Assembly (NCBI GenBank): GCA_017522105.1
Contig: JAFXAA010000031.1
Coordinates: forward strand, 32,890 to 96,889
Length of the DNA: 64,000 bases
Source: Bacteroidales bacterium
GTDB lineage: Bacteria; Bacteroidota; Bacteroidia; Bacteroidales; P3
Direction: 5' to 3'
Shown here: one piece after another, positions 46,130-55,113 of the stretch
Layout: each line of letters starts with the position of its first letter
Position numbering within the stretch: position 1 is the first letter of the stretch
The notes under the pieces: generated by a model
Seen by the model: only the letters and a program-made list of their open reading frames with translations
What the model was told of the DNA's origin: nothing
Databases searched by the model: none
Translations under genes and position numbers: made by a program

Positions 46130-47986
46130 TCACTTCTTTTTCTTCTTCACCCTGCGCGTCAGCGGAAGCTTCTGGCAAGGCTCAGCCTCGCGGTACATCT
46201 TCTCCACGTCCTTGCGCTTCACCTCGCCGTTGAGGTACTTCTCCACCAGCAAACCCGCTATGGGGGCCGCCCAGGTGCCGCCGCCGCCCTGCGCGTTCTC
46301 CACATACACGGCCATGGCTATCTTCGGGTCGTTCTTGGGCGCGAAGCAGATGAACACCGAGTGGTCGTTGCCGTAGTTCTCCGCCGTGCCCGTCTTGCCG
46401 CACACGTCGAGCCCGTCCACACGCGCCCTGCGCGCCGTGCCTCCGGCCACATGCACCACGTCGTACATGCCGGCGGCCGCTATGTCGAAGTACTCGCGCT
46501 TGATGCCCGTCTCGTGCCGTTCGTTGTACTCCTCGCGGCGCAGCGAGTCGGGTCCGTAGAAGCGCACCACATGCGGCGTTATGTAGTAGCCGCGGTTGGC
46601 CACGATGGCCGCCAGGTTGGCCATCTGTATGGGCACCACGGTGACCTCGCCCTGCCCTATGGAGTTGCTGTATATCGTAGAGAAAGCCCACCGCTCCTTG
46701 CCGTACCAGCGGTTGTAGTAGGCCGTGTCCGGTATGTTGCCTTTCTGCACCCCGTTCATGGGCAGGTCTATGGGCAGCTTCTGCCCGAAGCCGAAGCGCA
46801 GCATGTACTCGCGCCACACCGTCAGTCCGTACTGCGAGTCCTTGTAGATGCTCTTGTACTTGCCCTGCTGAATCACACGGCGGTATACCTGGTAGAAGTA
46901 GGGGTTGCAGCTCATCTTGATGGCTTCCTGCACCGACTGCGCCGAGGGGTGGTTGTGGCAGCCCACGAGGCTCTTGTCGCACACAAAGCCGCTCCCTGGG
47001 GTTATCACACCCAGGTCCAGCGCCACCATGCTCTGCGCCACCTTGAAGATGCTCCCCGGCGGATACTGCCCCATCAGGGCCCGGTTGAGCATCGGCTTGG
47101 CGATGTCGGCGTTGAGCTTCTTGTAGTTCTCGCCGCGTATGCGCCCCACCAGCAGGTTGGGGTCGTAGCACGGCGCGCTGACCATGGCCAGCACCTCGCC
47201 GGTCGAAGGCTCCAGGGCCACCACGCAGCCGCGCTTGTTGGCCATCAGCTCCTCGGCATACTGCTGCAGGTCGGCGTCAATCGACGTGTACAGGTTCCAT
47301 CCCTCCACAGGTAGCGTGTCGTAGACGCCGCCGGCATAGGGGCCTATCTCGCGGTTGTGCACGTCCACGTGCATCACCCTCTTGCCCTTCACGCCACGCA
47401 GCACTTCCTCGTAGCTCTTCTCCAGCCCGCTCTTGCCTATGTAGTCGCCCTGCTTGTAGTAGGGGTCGCGGTCCAGGTCCCCCTGGTCCACCTCGCCCAC
47501 ATAGCCCAGCACCTGCGCCGCTATAGGGCGGTCGTAGATGCGCAGCGTGCGCTGCGAGATGTAGAACCCCTTGAAGCGGAACATCTTGTTCTCGAACTTG
47601 GCATACTCCTCCTTGGAAATCTGCTTCATGAATATCGAGGCCGAATAAGGCGAGTACTTGCGTGCCTTCTGCATGCGCTGGTCGAAATCGTCGCGCGTGA
47701 TGCCCAGGCTCTGGCAGAAATAGGCCGTGTCCAGATCCTTCACCATGCGCGGTATGACCATCAGGTCGTAGACCGCCTCGTTGTGCACCAGCAGGCGCCC
47801 CTTGCGGTCGTAGATGAAGCCGCGTGCCGGATACTGCGTCACGTTCCTCAGCGCCTGCTGGTCGGCCAGCTGGCGGTACTTGGGGTCGAAGAGCTGCAGC
47901 ATGGCCAGGCGCCCCACGAAAAGGACACCCACCACGATGAAAACCAGCTTCACCACACGGCTGCGATCAGAATACCTGTCCGACAT
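46130..47986 (-). CDS. mrdA: Penicillin-binding protein 2 (MrdA)
   Basis: PBP2 is the D,D-transpeptidase for cell elongation, anchored by an N-terminal transmembrane helix (about 12-30). The 618-residue protein shows ARGFIYDRKGRLLVHN at the pedestal. Active-site motifs are SIFK (in PPGSIFKVAQ), SCN (in KMSCNPYFYQ) and KTGTAEN. The C-terminus ends with a basic Lys run. It is the first gene of mrdA-rodA-clpX and diverges from nrdJ across a 441-bp spacer containing the third hairpin repeat. Confidence 0.96.
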   Translation of the reverse strand: MSDRYSDRSRVVKLVFIVVGVLFVGRLAMLQLFDPKYRQLADQQALRNVTQYPARGFIYDRKGRLLVHNEAVYDLMVIPRMVKDLDTAYFCQSLGITRDDFDQRMQKARKYSPYSASIFMKQISKEEYAKFENKMFRFKGFYISQRTLRIYDRPIAAQVLGYVGEVDQGDLDRDPYYKQGDYIGKSGLEKSYEEVLRGVKGKRVMHVDVHNREIGPYAGGVYDTLPVEGWNLYTSIDADLQQYAEELMANKRGCVVALEPSTGEVLAMVSAPCYDPNLLVGRIRGENYKKLNADIAKPMLNRALMGQYPPGSIFKVAQSMVALDLGVITPGSGFVCDKSLVGCHNHPSAQSVQEAIKMSCNPYFYQVYRRVIQQGKYKSIYKDSQYGLTVWREYMLRFGFGQKLPIDLPMNGVQKGNIPDTAYYNRWYGKERWAFSTIYSNSIGQGEVTVVPIQMANLAAIVANRGYYITPHVVRFYGPDSLRREEYNERHETGIKREYFDIAAAGMYDVVHVAGGTARRARVDGLDVCGKTGTAENYGNDHSVFICFAPKNDPKIAMAVYVENAQGGGGTWAAPIAGLLVEKYLNGEVKRKDVEKMYREAEPCQKLPLTRRVKKKKK

Positions 47987-48065
47987 AATCTAACGGTTTT
48001 CCAAACGCCAAGGGGGCGGTTTTATTGTGCGCCGCGGCAAAATTTATTTCCCTGCGCCGCAGCAC

Positions 48066-48165
48066 CGGCTGTTCTACGGTTGTTTAACGGTTGTTCTACG
48101 GTTGTTTAACGGTCAAAACCGTAGAACAACCGTAGAACAACCGTTAAACAACCGTAGAACAGCCG
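48066..48165. repeat. Near-perfect 48-bp hairpin of 11-bp units (third site)
   Basis: Arms 48066-48113 and 48118-48165 are separated by 4 bp. They pair except for two positions in the innermost unit, where the left has TTGTTTAACGG and the right the TTCTACGG form. The right arm is the same as that at 15.1 kb over 48 bp. It sits in the 441-bp divergent mrdA-nrdJ spacer. Downstream are CCGTAGGA/CCGTAGGG motifs, a GC-rich tract, and an AT-rich nrdJ leader with TAATTTAG (48350-48357) as a weak promoter candidate. Confidence 0.93.
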
Positions 48166-48427
48166 TAGGAGTGCCGTAGGGAATCGGGCGGCGGCGAGGG
48201 GTGACGCAGAGGATGGGGCGCCCCTCCCCCACCCCCTTTGCCGGGGGCACCGACTTATCAACCTGCCAACCACTGAACCTGTCAATATTTTAGGCGGGAC
48301 GGTTGGTTTTTTGTTGATAACTTGTTTCCCGCAGGTCGCTTTTTCTGTCTAATTTAGCAAACGGAAAAAGGGCGCCACAAATGGCGCAAACAACAGAAAA
48401 CGTATAATTTGCAATAATCACGAAGTC

Positions 48428-51013
48428 ATGCAAGGCGACTTGTTTTCAGAAATTGCCCCCAGGGAGGAGCACGCAGAGGAACGTCAGGAGCAGAAGACAT
48501 ATACACCGGAGGAGATTATGCGCTCGTCGGTGGAGTATTTCAACGGCGACGAGCTGGCCGCCAACGTGTGGATGAACAAGTACGCGTTGCGCGACGACGA
48601 CCGCATCTTCGAGCTGAACCCCGACATGATGCACCGGCGCCTGGCGCGCGAATACGCACGCATAGAGCGAAAATACCCCAACCCCTTGGAGGAGGAGGAT
48701 ATCTATCAACTACTTAAGGATTTCAAATATATAGTGCCGCAGGGAAGCCCGATGAGCGGCATTGGCAACAACTTCCAGGTGGTGAGCCTGAGCAACTGCT
48801 TCGTCATCGGCAACCAGGGCAACAGCGACAGCTACGGCGGCATCATGAAGATAGACCAGGAGCAGGTGCAGCTGATGAAGCGGCGCGGCGGCGTGGGCCA
48901 CGACCTGAGCCACATACGCCCCGGCGGCAGCCCCGTGAAGAACGCGGCGCTGACCTCGACGGGCATAGTGCCCTTCATGGAGCGCTACAGCAACACCACG
49001 CGCGAGGTGGCGCAGGGCGGCCGTCGCGGCGCCCTGATGCTCAGCATCAGCATCAAGCACCCCGACGCCGAGAGCTTCATCGACGCCAAGCTGGAGCAGG
49101 GCAAGGTGACCGGCGCCAACGTGAGCGTCAAGGTCACCGACGAGTTCATGCGCTGCGCCATGGAGGGCAAACCCTTCGTGCAGCAGTACCCCATCGACTC
49201 GCCCAACCCCCAGTACACCAAGACCATCGACGCCCGCGCCTTGTGGAACAAGATAATAGCCAACGCATGGCAGAGCGCCGAACCAGGCGTCCTCTTCTGG
49301 GACACCATACTCCGCGAGAGCGTGCCCGACTGCTACGCCGACTACGGCTACCGCACGGTGAGCACCAACCCCTGCGGCGAGATACCGCTCTGCCCCTACG
49401 ACAGCTGCCGCCTGCAGGCCATCAACCTCTACTCCTACGTCGACAAGCCCTTCACCAAGGAAGCCTCGTTCAACTTCGACCTCTTCCGCGAGCACGTCAT
49501 GAAGGGACAGCGCCTGATGGACGACCTGATAGACCTGGAGCTGGAGAAGGTGGAGCAGATACTGCGCAAGATTGAGGCCGACCCCGAGAGCGACGAGATC
49601 AAGCAGGTGGAGCACAACCTGTGGCTGAACATCAAGATGAAGTGCCTCGAAGGGCGCCGCTCGGGCTTCGGCATCACCGCCGAGGGCGACATGCTGGCGG
49701 CACTGGGGCTGCAGTACGGCAGCGACGAGGCCACGGCCTTCGCCGTGCGCGTGCAGCAGACGCTCTGCTGCGCGGCCTACGCGTCGAGCGTGCAGATGGC
49801 CAAGGAGCGCGGTGCTTTCCCCATCTACAGCGCCAAGCGCGAGGAGCACAACCCCTTCATCAGCCGCATTCGCGAGGCCGACCCGAAGCTCTACGAGGAG
49901 ATGACCAAATACGGCCGACGCAACATAGCGCTGCTCACCATAGCCCCCACGGGCACCGTGAGCATCTGCACGCAGACAACCAGCGGCATAGAGCCGGTGT
50001 TCCTCGTCAGCTACAAGCGCCGCAAGAAGATCAACCCCAACGACAAGGACAACAGCAAGCAGAACATCATCAAGGACGAGAACGGCGACTACTTCGAGGA
50101 GTACAATGTGTTCCACCCGAAGTTCCTCGACTGGGCACGCATCAACGGCTACGACGTGGAGGAGGTGAAGCACATGGACGACGCCAGCCTGCAGAAACTC
50201 ATAGAGCAGAGCCCCTACTACCACGCCACGAGCGCCGACATCGACTGGGTGGCGAAGGTGAAGATGCAGGGCGCCATACAGAAGTGGGTGGACCACAGCA
50301 TCTCGGTGACGGTTAACATACCCAAGGACACCACCAAGGAGGTGGTGAGCAAGATATACGAGACGGCGTGGGAGAGCGGCTGCAAGGGCTGCACCATCTA
50401 CCGCGACGGGTCGCGCACCGGCGTGCTGGTGAGCAACAACGACGGCAAGAAGGACAACCCCTGCTTCGGCGAGAGCAAAGCCCCCAAGCGCCCCAAGAAA
50501 CTGGAGGCCGAGGTGGTGCGTTTCAAGAACGAGAAGGAGGACTGGGTCGCCGTGGTGGGCATGTACGAAGGACGCCCCTACGAGATATTCACCGGCCGCG
50601 CCGAGAGTTTCCTGCTGCCGAAGAACGTGGAGAAGGGCTGGGTGATCCGCGTCAAGGAGAAAGGACAGGAGCACGCACGCTACGATTTCCAGTTCTGCGA
50701 CCAGGACGGCTACCACATCACCATCGAGGGTCTCTCGCGCATGTTCCGCAAGGAGTACTGGAACTACGCCAAGCTCATCTCCGGCATCCTGCGCCACGGC
50801 ATGCCCATAGCCAACGTCGTGGAGCTCATCGGCAAGCTCACCTTCGACACCGACAGCATCACCACGTGGAGCAACGGTGTGGCACGCGCCTTGAAACGCT
50901 ACATCAAGGACGGCACCGAGACCGACGAGGTGTGCCCCGACTGCGGCAGCAAGCTCGTCTACAACAACGGCTGCAAGAGCTGCCCCGACTGCGGATGGAG
51001 CAAATGCAGCTAA
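48428..51013 (+). CDS. nrdJ: Adenosylcobalamin-dependent (class II) ribonucleotide reductase NrdJ
   Basis: NrdJ reduces ribonucleotides to deoxyribonucleotides using an adenosylcobalamin-generated thiyl radical, independent of oxygen. The 861-residue protein shows the reductase core: SLSNCFVIGNQGNSDSYGGI, KRRGGVGHDLSHIRP, STNPCGEIPLCPYDSCRLQ (active-site Cys with Asn/Glu), and LLTIAPTGTVSICTQTTSG. It ends in a zinc-ribbon-like CPDCGSKLVYNNGCKSCPDCGW. No cobalamin riboswitch consensus was seen upstream. Confidence 0.95.
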   Translation: MQGDLFSEIAPREEHAEERQEQKTYTPEEIMRSSVEYFNGDELAANVWMNKYALRDDDRIFELNPDMMHRRLAREYARIERKYPNPLEEEDIYQLLKDFKYIVPQGSPMSGIGNNFQVVSLSNCFVIGNQGNSDSYGGIMKIDQEQVQLMKRRGGVGHDLSHIRPGGSPVKNAALTSTGIVPFMERYSNTTREVAQGGRRGALMLSISIKHPDAESFIDAKLEQGKVTGANVSVKVTDEFMRCAMEGKPFVQQYPIDSPNPQYTKTIDARALWNKIIANAWQSAEPGVLFWDTILRESVPDCYADYGYRTVSTNPCGEIPLCPYDSCRLQAINLYSYVDKPFTKEASFNFDLFREHVMKGQRLMDDLIDLELEKVEQILRKIEADPESDEIKQVEHNLWLNIKMKCLEGRRSGFGITAEGDMLAALGLQYGSDEATAFAVRVQQTLCCAAYASSVQMAKERGAFPIYSAKREEHNPFISRIREADPKLYEEMTKYGRRNIALLTIAPTGTVSICTQTTSGIEPVFLVSYKRRKKINPNDKDNSKQNIIKDENGDYFEEYNVFHPKFLDWARINGYDVEEVKHMDDASLQKLIEQSPYYHATSADIDWVAKVKMQGAIQKWVDHSISVTVNIPKDTTKEVVSKIYETAWESGCKGCTIYRDGSRTGVLVSNNDGKKDNPCFGESKAPKRPKKLEAEVVRFKNEKEDWVAVVGMYEGRPYEIFTGRAESFLLPKNVEKGWVIRVKEKGQEHARYDFQFCDQDGYHITIEGLSRMFRKEYWNYAKLISGILRHGMPIANVVELIGKLTFDTDSITTWSNGVARALKRYIKDGTETDEVCPDCGSKLVYNNGCKSCPDCGWSKCS

Positions 51014-51068
51014 CCCGACAAGACACTCGACAAGCAAATCTTTTTCTTAGCAAGCACATATCACCCGG

Positions 51069-51094
51069 AAGGGGAGCCCACAGGGACTCCCCTT
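51069..51094 (+). terminator. Probable terminator between nrdJ and pcrA
   Basis: 8-bp outer stem AAGGGGAG/CTCCCCTT (51069-51076, 51087-51094) with partial pairing inside and a short T tract (TTTT). Confidence 0.6.
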
Positions 51095-51113
51095 TTGACT
51101 AAAAGAGACAACA

Positions 51114-53387
51114 GTGAGCGAACTATTAGCACAACTGAACGAACCGCAGCGCGAGGCGGCGGAATGCACGGAAGGGCCTGTGATGATTATCGCCGGCGCC
51201 GGCAGCGGCAAGACACGCACGCTGACCTACCGCATAGCGCACCTGATAGAGAAGGGCGTGGACCCCTTCCGCATACTGGCACTGACCTTCACCAACAAGG
51301 CGGCAGGCGAGATGAAGGAGCGCATCATCAAGCTGGTGGGCCCCGAGGCACGCAACATCTGGATGGGCACCTTCCACTCGGTCTTCGCCCGCGTGCTGCG
51401 CGCCGACGGCGACAAGCTGGGCTACACCAACAGCTTCACCATCTACGACACCGACGACCAGAAGGCGGCCATCAAGCAGATAGTGAAACAGCTGAACCTC
51501 GACCCCAAGGCCTATAAGCCCAGCTACGTGTTGGGGCGCATCTCGATGGCCAAGAGCAACCTCATAGGGCCCAAGGACTACATGGAGAACCCGGAAATAT
51601 ACCAGACCGACCAGGACGCCAAGCGGCCCGCCGTGGGGCAGATCTACACCATGTATGACCAGCGGCTGCACAACAGTAACGCCATGGACTTCGACGACCT
51701 GCTGTTCAACATGAACGTGCTGCTGAGGGACTTCCCCGACGTGCTGCTCAAATACCAGCAGCGGTTCAGCCACATCATGGTTGACGAGTACCAGGACACG
51801 AACTATGCGCAGTATCTCATCGTCAAGAAATTGGCTGCCAGACACCAAAACATCTGCGTGGTGGGCGACGACGCGCAGAGCATCTACGCCTTCCGCGGAG
51901 CCAACATACAGAACATCTTCAACTTCAAGCGCGACTACCCGCAGATGAAGCTCTTCAAGCTGGAGCAGAACTACCGCTCCACGAAGACCATCGTGAACGC
52001 CGCCAACAGCATCATAGGCCACAACCGCGACCAGATACAGAAGGAGCTGTGGAGCGACAACGACGAGGGCAGCCGCATACGCCTGATGCGCTGCGACGAC
52101 GAGCGCGACGAGGGCAACCGCGTGGCAGACTCGATACAGGACATACACATAGGGCAGGACGCCGAATACCGCGACTTCGCCATCCTCTACCGCCAGAACT
52201 CGCTGTCGCGCGCTGTGGAGGACTCGCTGCGCCGCAGCAACATACCGTACCGCATATACCAGGGCATCTCGTTCTACGGCCGCAAGGAGGTGAAGGACGC
52301 GCTGAGCTACATGCGCCTGGCTGTGAACCCCCACGACGACGAGAGCCTGGTGCGCATCATCAACTTCCCCGCACGCGGCATCGGCCAGACGACGATGGAC
52401 AAGATACGCGTGGCGGCGGCAGACAACGACATCAGCATCTGGACGGTGCTGGAGAACATACAGGACTTCGGCCTCGGCCTCAACAGCGGACTGATACAGA
52501 AAATCGTGGACTTCGTGTTCATGATAAAGCGCTTCGAGGCACAGGTGCCCACGGTGGACGCCTTCACGCTGGCCAAGCAGATTGTCTATGCCAGCGGCAT
52601 CATCAAGGCGCTGCGCGAAGCCGACGAGCCCGACATGGCGGAGCGCATAGAGAACATCGACGAGCTGCTCAACGGCGTGCAGGAGTTCTGCGAGAGCGAG
52701 GAAGAGAGCCCCGAGCCCGACGGAACAGAGAAGAAAGGGATGCGCACCCTCGACGAGTTCCTGCAGCAGGTGCTGCTCTACACCAGCGAGGACAAAGACA
52801 AGGACAAAGACGCCGACAAGGTGAGCCTGATGACCATACACGCGGCCAAGGGGCTGGAGTTCCCCTACGTCTTCGTGGTGGGCATGGAGGAGCAGCTGTT
52901 CCCGTCGTTTCTGGCCTCGTCGAGGGCCGAGCTGGAGGAGGAAAGGAGGCTGTTCTACGTGGCGGTGACGAGGGCCGAGAAGCAGGTGACGCTGAGCTAC
53001 GCACAGACACGCTTCAACAACGGACAGCGCATGGGAGGCGAGGTGAGCCGCTTTGTGGAGGAGATCGACGAACGCTACATCGAGACACCGCGCCGCCAGA
53101 AGCCGACCATGCCCAGCAGCCTGTGGAACATCGGCAAACCGCAGCCTGTGAAGAAGACGGTGAAGCCGGTGTTCGTGCAGCGTGGCCCAGCGGTGCCCAA
53201 CAATCCGGCACAGATAGGCAGCATAATGCCCGGCATGAAGGTGCAGCACGACAAGTTCGGCATCGGCAAGGTGATAGCCGTGGAGGGCAACGCCGACTCG
53301 CGCAAGGCGACGGTGTTCTTCGAGGGCGGCGTGGGCAACAAGCAGCTGATGCTCAAGTTCGCCAAACTGACAATAATAGAGCCATGA
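51114..53387 (+). CDS. pcrA: UvrD/PcrA-family DNA helicase
   Basis: A 3'-5' SF1A helicase for repair and replication-conflict resolution, 757 residues. The start is GTG at 51114 (MSELLAQLNEPQREA), the natural family N-terminus with the Q motif. Motif I is IIAGAGSGKTRTLTYR, motif II VDEYQDTNYAQY, motif III VGDDAQSIYAFRGA, motif IV EQNYRSTKTI, motif V TIHAAKGLEFPYVF and motif VI FYVAVTRAEKQVTL. A C-terminal Tudor-like segment (VQHDKFGIGKVIAVEG) is typical of PcrA. The stop overlaps dtd by 4 bp. Confidence 0.95.
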   Translation: MSELLAQLNEPQREAAECTEGPVMIIAGAGSGKTRTLTYRIAHLIEKGVDPFRILALTFTNKAAGEMKERIIKLVGPEARNIWMGTFHSVFARVLRADGDKLGYTNSFTIYDTDDQKAAIKQIVKQLNLDPKAYKPSYVLGRISMAKSNLIGPKDYMENPEIYQTDQDAKRPAVGQIYTMYDQRLHNSNAMDFDDLLFNMNVLLRDFPDVLLKYQQRFSHIMVDEYQDTNYAQYLIVKKLAARHQNICVVGDDAQSIYAFRGANIQNIFNFKRDYPQMKLFKLEQNYRSTKTIVNAANSIIGHNRDQIQKELWSDNDEGSRIRLMRCDDERDEGNRVADSIQDIHIGQDAEYRDFAILYRQNSLSRAVEDSLRRSNIPYRIYQGISFYGRKEVKDALSYMRLAVNPHDDESLVRIINFPARGIGQTTMDKIRVAAADNDISIWTVLENIQDFGLGLNSGLIQKIVDFVFMIKRFEAQVPTVDAFTLAKQIVYASGIIKALREADEPDMAERIENIDELLNGVQEFCESEEESPEPDGTEKKGMRTLDEFLQQVLLYTSEDKDKDKDADKVSLMTIHAAKGLEFPYVFVVGMEEQLFPSFLASSRAELEEERRLFYVAVTRAEKQVTLSYAQTRFNNGQRMGGEVSRFVEEIDERYIETPRRQKPTMPSSLWNIGKPQPVKKTVKPVFVQRGPAVPNNPAQIGSIMPGMKVQHDKFGIGKVIAVEGNADSRKATVFFEGGVGNKQLMLKFAKLTIIEP

Positions 53388-53845
53388 GGATAGTCGTACA
53401 ACGTGTGCTGCAGGTGGCGGTGGACATCGCCGGACAGCGCAAGAGCGAGATCGGGCAGGGGCTGCTGATACTGGTGGGCGTCTGCGACGAGGACACCGAC
53501 GAGGACATAGAGTACCTGTGTCAGAAAGTGGTGAAGCTGCGTATCTTCGACGACAGCGAGGGGGTGATGAACCTGCCTGTGACAGAAGTGGCGGGGAGCG
53601 GCATCCTGGTGGTGAGCCAGTTTACTCTCATGGCTTCGACCAAGAAGGGCAACCGCCCCAGCTATATCCACGCCTCAAAGCCCGACTTCGCGGTGCCGAT
53701 GTACGAGAAGTTCGTCGCCAAACTGCAGTCGCTCTACGGCAAAGAGATACAGACGGGCACGTTCGGTGCCGACATGCAGGTGACACTAGTCAACGACGGG
53801 CCTGTGACCATCATCATGGACTCGCAGCTGCGCGAGCGGTTTTAG
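53384..53845 (+). CDS. dtd: D-aminoacyl-tRNA deacylase Dtd
   Basis: Dtd hydrolyses D-aminoacyl-tRNA, recycling tRNA and keeping D-amino acids out of proteins. The 153-residue protein has the N-terminal MRIVVQRVLQVAV, the catalytic-site SQFTLMASTKKGNRPSY and the cross-subunit NDGPVTIIMDS (GP motif). ATGA overlap with pcrA suggests coupling. The 3' end overlaps convergent yccF by 4 bp. Confidence 0.95.
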   Translation: MRIVVQRVLQVAVDIAGQRKSEIGQGLLILVGVCDEDTDEDIEYLCQKVVKLRIFDDSEGVMNLPVTEVAGSGILVVSQFTLMASTKKGNRPSYIHASKPDFAVPMYEKFVAKLQSLYGKEIQTGTFGADMQVTLVNDGPVTIIMDSQLRERF

Positions 53846-54210
53846 ACAATCTCGCGGCCGAAAGGCGTCAGGGCGATGTGGGCCAGTTTGAAGTGTTGCT
53901 TGCCGAAGGGGATGCCCACTATGGTGATGTAGAACAGCACCCCAAGGAAGAAGTGCGACAGTACAATGCCTATGCCGCCGAAGATGAACCACAGCACGTT
54001 CATCAAAGTGTTGAGGCATCCATTTTTACCCTCCATTTTGTTCACATTATGTCCAAAAGGCCACAGTGCCAGCAGACCCAGCTTGAAGATTTGCAGTCCG
54101 AAGGGAATGCCGATGATGGTGAGGCACAGCGCGACACCTGAGACAATGTAACCCAGCGCCAGTTCGAGGCCTCCGAAGAGGACCCAGATGATGTTTCCGA
54201 TTGTTTTCAT
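53842..54210 (-). CDS. YccF domain-containing inner membrane protein
   Basis: A 122-residue membrane protein with two related halves. Each contains a hydrophobic stretch followed by a conserved turn: TIIGIPFGLQIFKLGLLALWPFG and TIVGIPFGKQHFKLAHIALTPFG. This duplication defines the YccF family, whose function is unknown. It overlaps prmC by 4 bp, so it is co-translated with it. Confidence 0.9.
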   Translation of the reverse strand: MKTIGNIIWVLFGGLELALGYIVSGVALCLTIIGIPFGLQIFKLGLLALWPFGHNVNKMEGKNGCLNTLMNVLWFIFGGIGIVLSHFFLGVLFYITIVGIPFGKQHFKLAHIALTPFGREIV

Positions 54211-55100
54211 TGTATGTGGGTGTGAAAAGTTGCTGCTATCCAGCGGTGCTTGCCGCGGAAGTCGTCGTGAATGGTGGGGCTGAAGCCACAGGCACGGAAC
54301 AGCGCCGCCGTCTCGTCGGCCAGCGCCTCGTTGATCTCCACCACCAGCAGACCGTCCGCGGCCAGGTGCTCCTTGGCGATAGCGGCTATTGCCTTGTAGA
54401 AGCGCAGCGGGTCGTCGTCGGGCACGAAGAGGGCCAGCGCGGGGTCGTAGTCGAGCACGTTGGGCTGCATCTGCACCCGTTCCTTTTCCATAACGTAGGG
54501 CGGGTTGCTCACAATAAGCCCATAAGACCCATTAAACCCATTCACCCCATCAAGCACATCCCCCTCAACAAAGTGCACTTCCGCGCCGTTGTTTTTGGCG
54601 TTCTGCCGCGCAATCTCCAGCGCCGCGGGCGAGACATCCACCGCCGTCACGTCGGCCGCAGGAAAGGCCTTTTTCAGCGCGATGGCGATGCAGCCGCTGC
54701 CGGTGCACAAATCAAGGATGTTGAATGATGAATGATGAATGTTGAATGTTGAAATAATCCATTGGACCATCTCTTCCGTCTCGGGCCGAGGTATCAGCAC
54801 GTCGGGGCTCACCGCGATCCTGCAGCCGCAGAACCCCACAAAGCCGATGATATGCTGTATGGGGCGGTATCGTTTAAGGTCTTCGAGCGCCCAGTGGAAG
54901 CGCAGCAGGTCGCTCTGGTCGATGGTCTGCTCCCGCGAGGTCAGCAGCCGCACGCGGTCCCAGCCAAGGAAAGCCTCGAAAAGCATCTCGCCGAAGGCCA
55001 ACACCTCGCCGGAGCCGTACATGCCGTCCAGCTCCTCGTGATAGAGAGCGAGGATGTCGCGGACGCGGTTGCTGCGGAAACGTAGGTTGCGTGTGTTCAT
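54207..55100 (-). CDS. prmC: Peptide chain release factor N5-glutamine methyltransferase PrmC
   Basis: PrmC methylates the GGQ glutamine of release factors. The 297-residue protein has an N-terminal helical domain, PIQHIIG, PDVLIPRPETEEMV, the SAM motif LDLCTGSGCIAIAL, and catalytic VSNPPYV. Two in-frame repeat tracts lie in the methyltransferase domain. STFNIHHSSFN, just before the SAM motif, is encoded by 7-bp units. GVNGFNGSYG, before VSNPPYV, is encoded by 9-bp units. The conserved motifs on both sides are intact, so the enzyme probably tolerates them as loops. Confidence 0.94.
   Translation of the reverse strand: MNTRNLRFRSNRVRDILALYHEELDGMYGSGEVLAFGEMLFEAFLGWDRVRLLTSREQTIDQSDLLRFHWALEDLKRYRPIQHIIGFVGFCGCRIAVSPDVLIPRPETEEMVQWIISTFNIHHSSFNILDLCTGSGCIAIALKKAFPAADVTAVDVSPAALEIARQNAKNNGAEVHFVEGDVLDGVNGFNGSYGLIVSNPPYVMEKERVQMQPNVLDYDPALALFVPDDDPLRFYKAIAAIAKEHLAADGLLVVEINEALADETAALFRACGFSPTIHDDFRGKHRWIAATFHTHIQ
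54519..54550. repeat. 9-bp tandem array (CCCATNNNN) in frame in prmC
   Basis: CCCAT occurs at 54519, 54528, 54537 and 54546, an exact 9-bp period. On the coding strand this gives a repeated Asn-Gly pattern just before the catalytic motif. Confidence 0.85.
54721..54755. repeat. 7-bp tandem array in frame in prmC
   Basis: Five heptamers (TTGAATG, ATGAATG, ATGAATG, TTGAATG, TTGAAAT) inside the prmC coding sequence, encoding the STFNIHHSSFN tract. Confidence 0.9.
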
Positions 55101-55113
55101 CGTTCTATAACAT

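Noticed and set aside
48240-48427. Cobalamin riboswitch upstream of the B12-dependent nrdJ
   Set aside because: I looked for the B12-box (GCCACTG) and the multi-stem layout and found neither. A covariance search of 48,180-48,427 would settle it.
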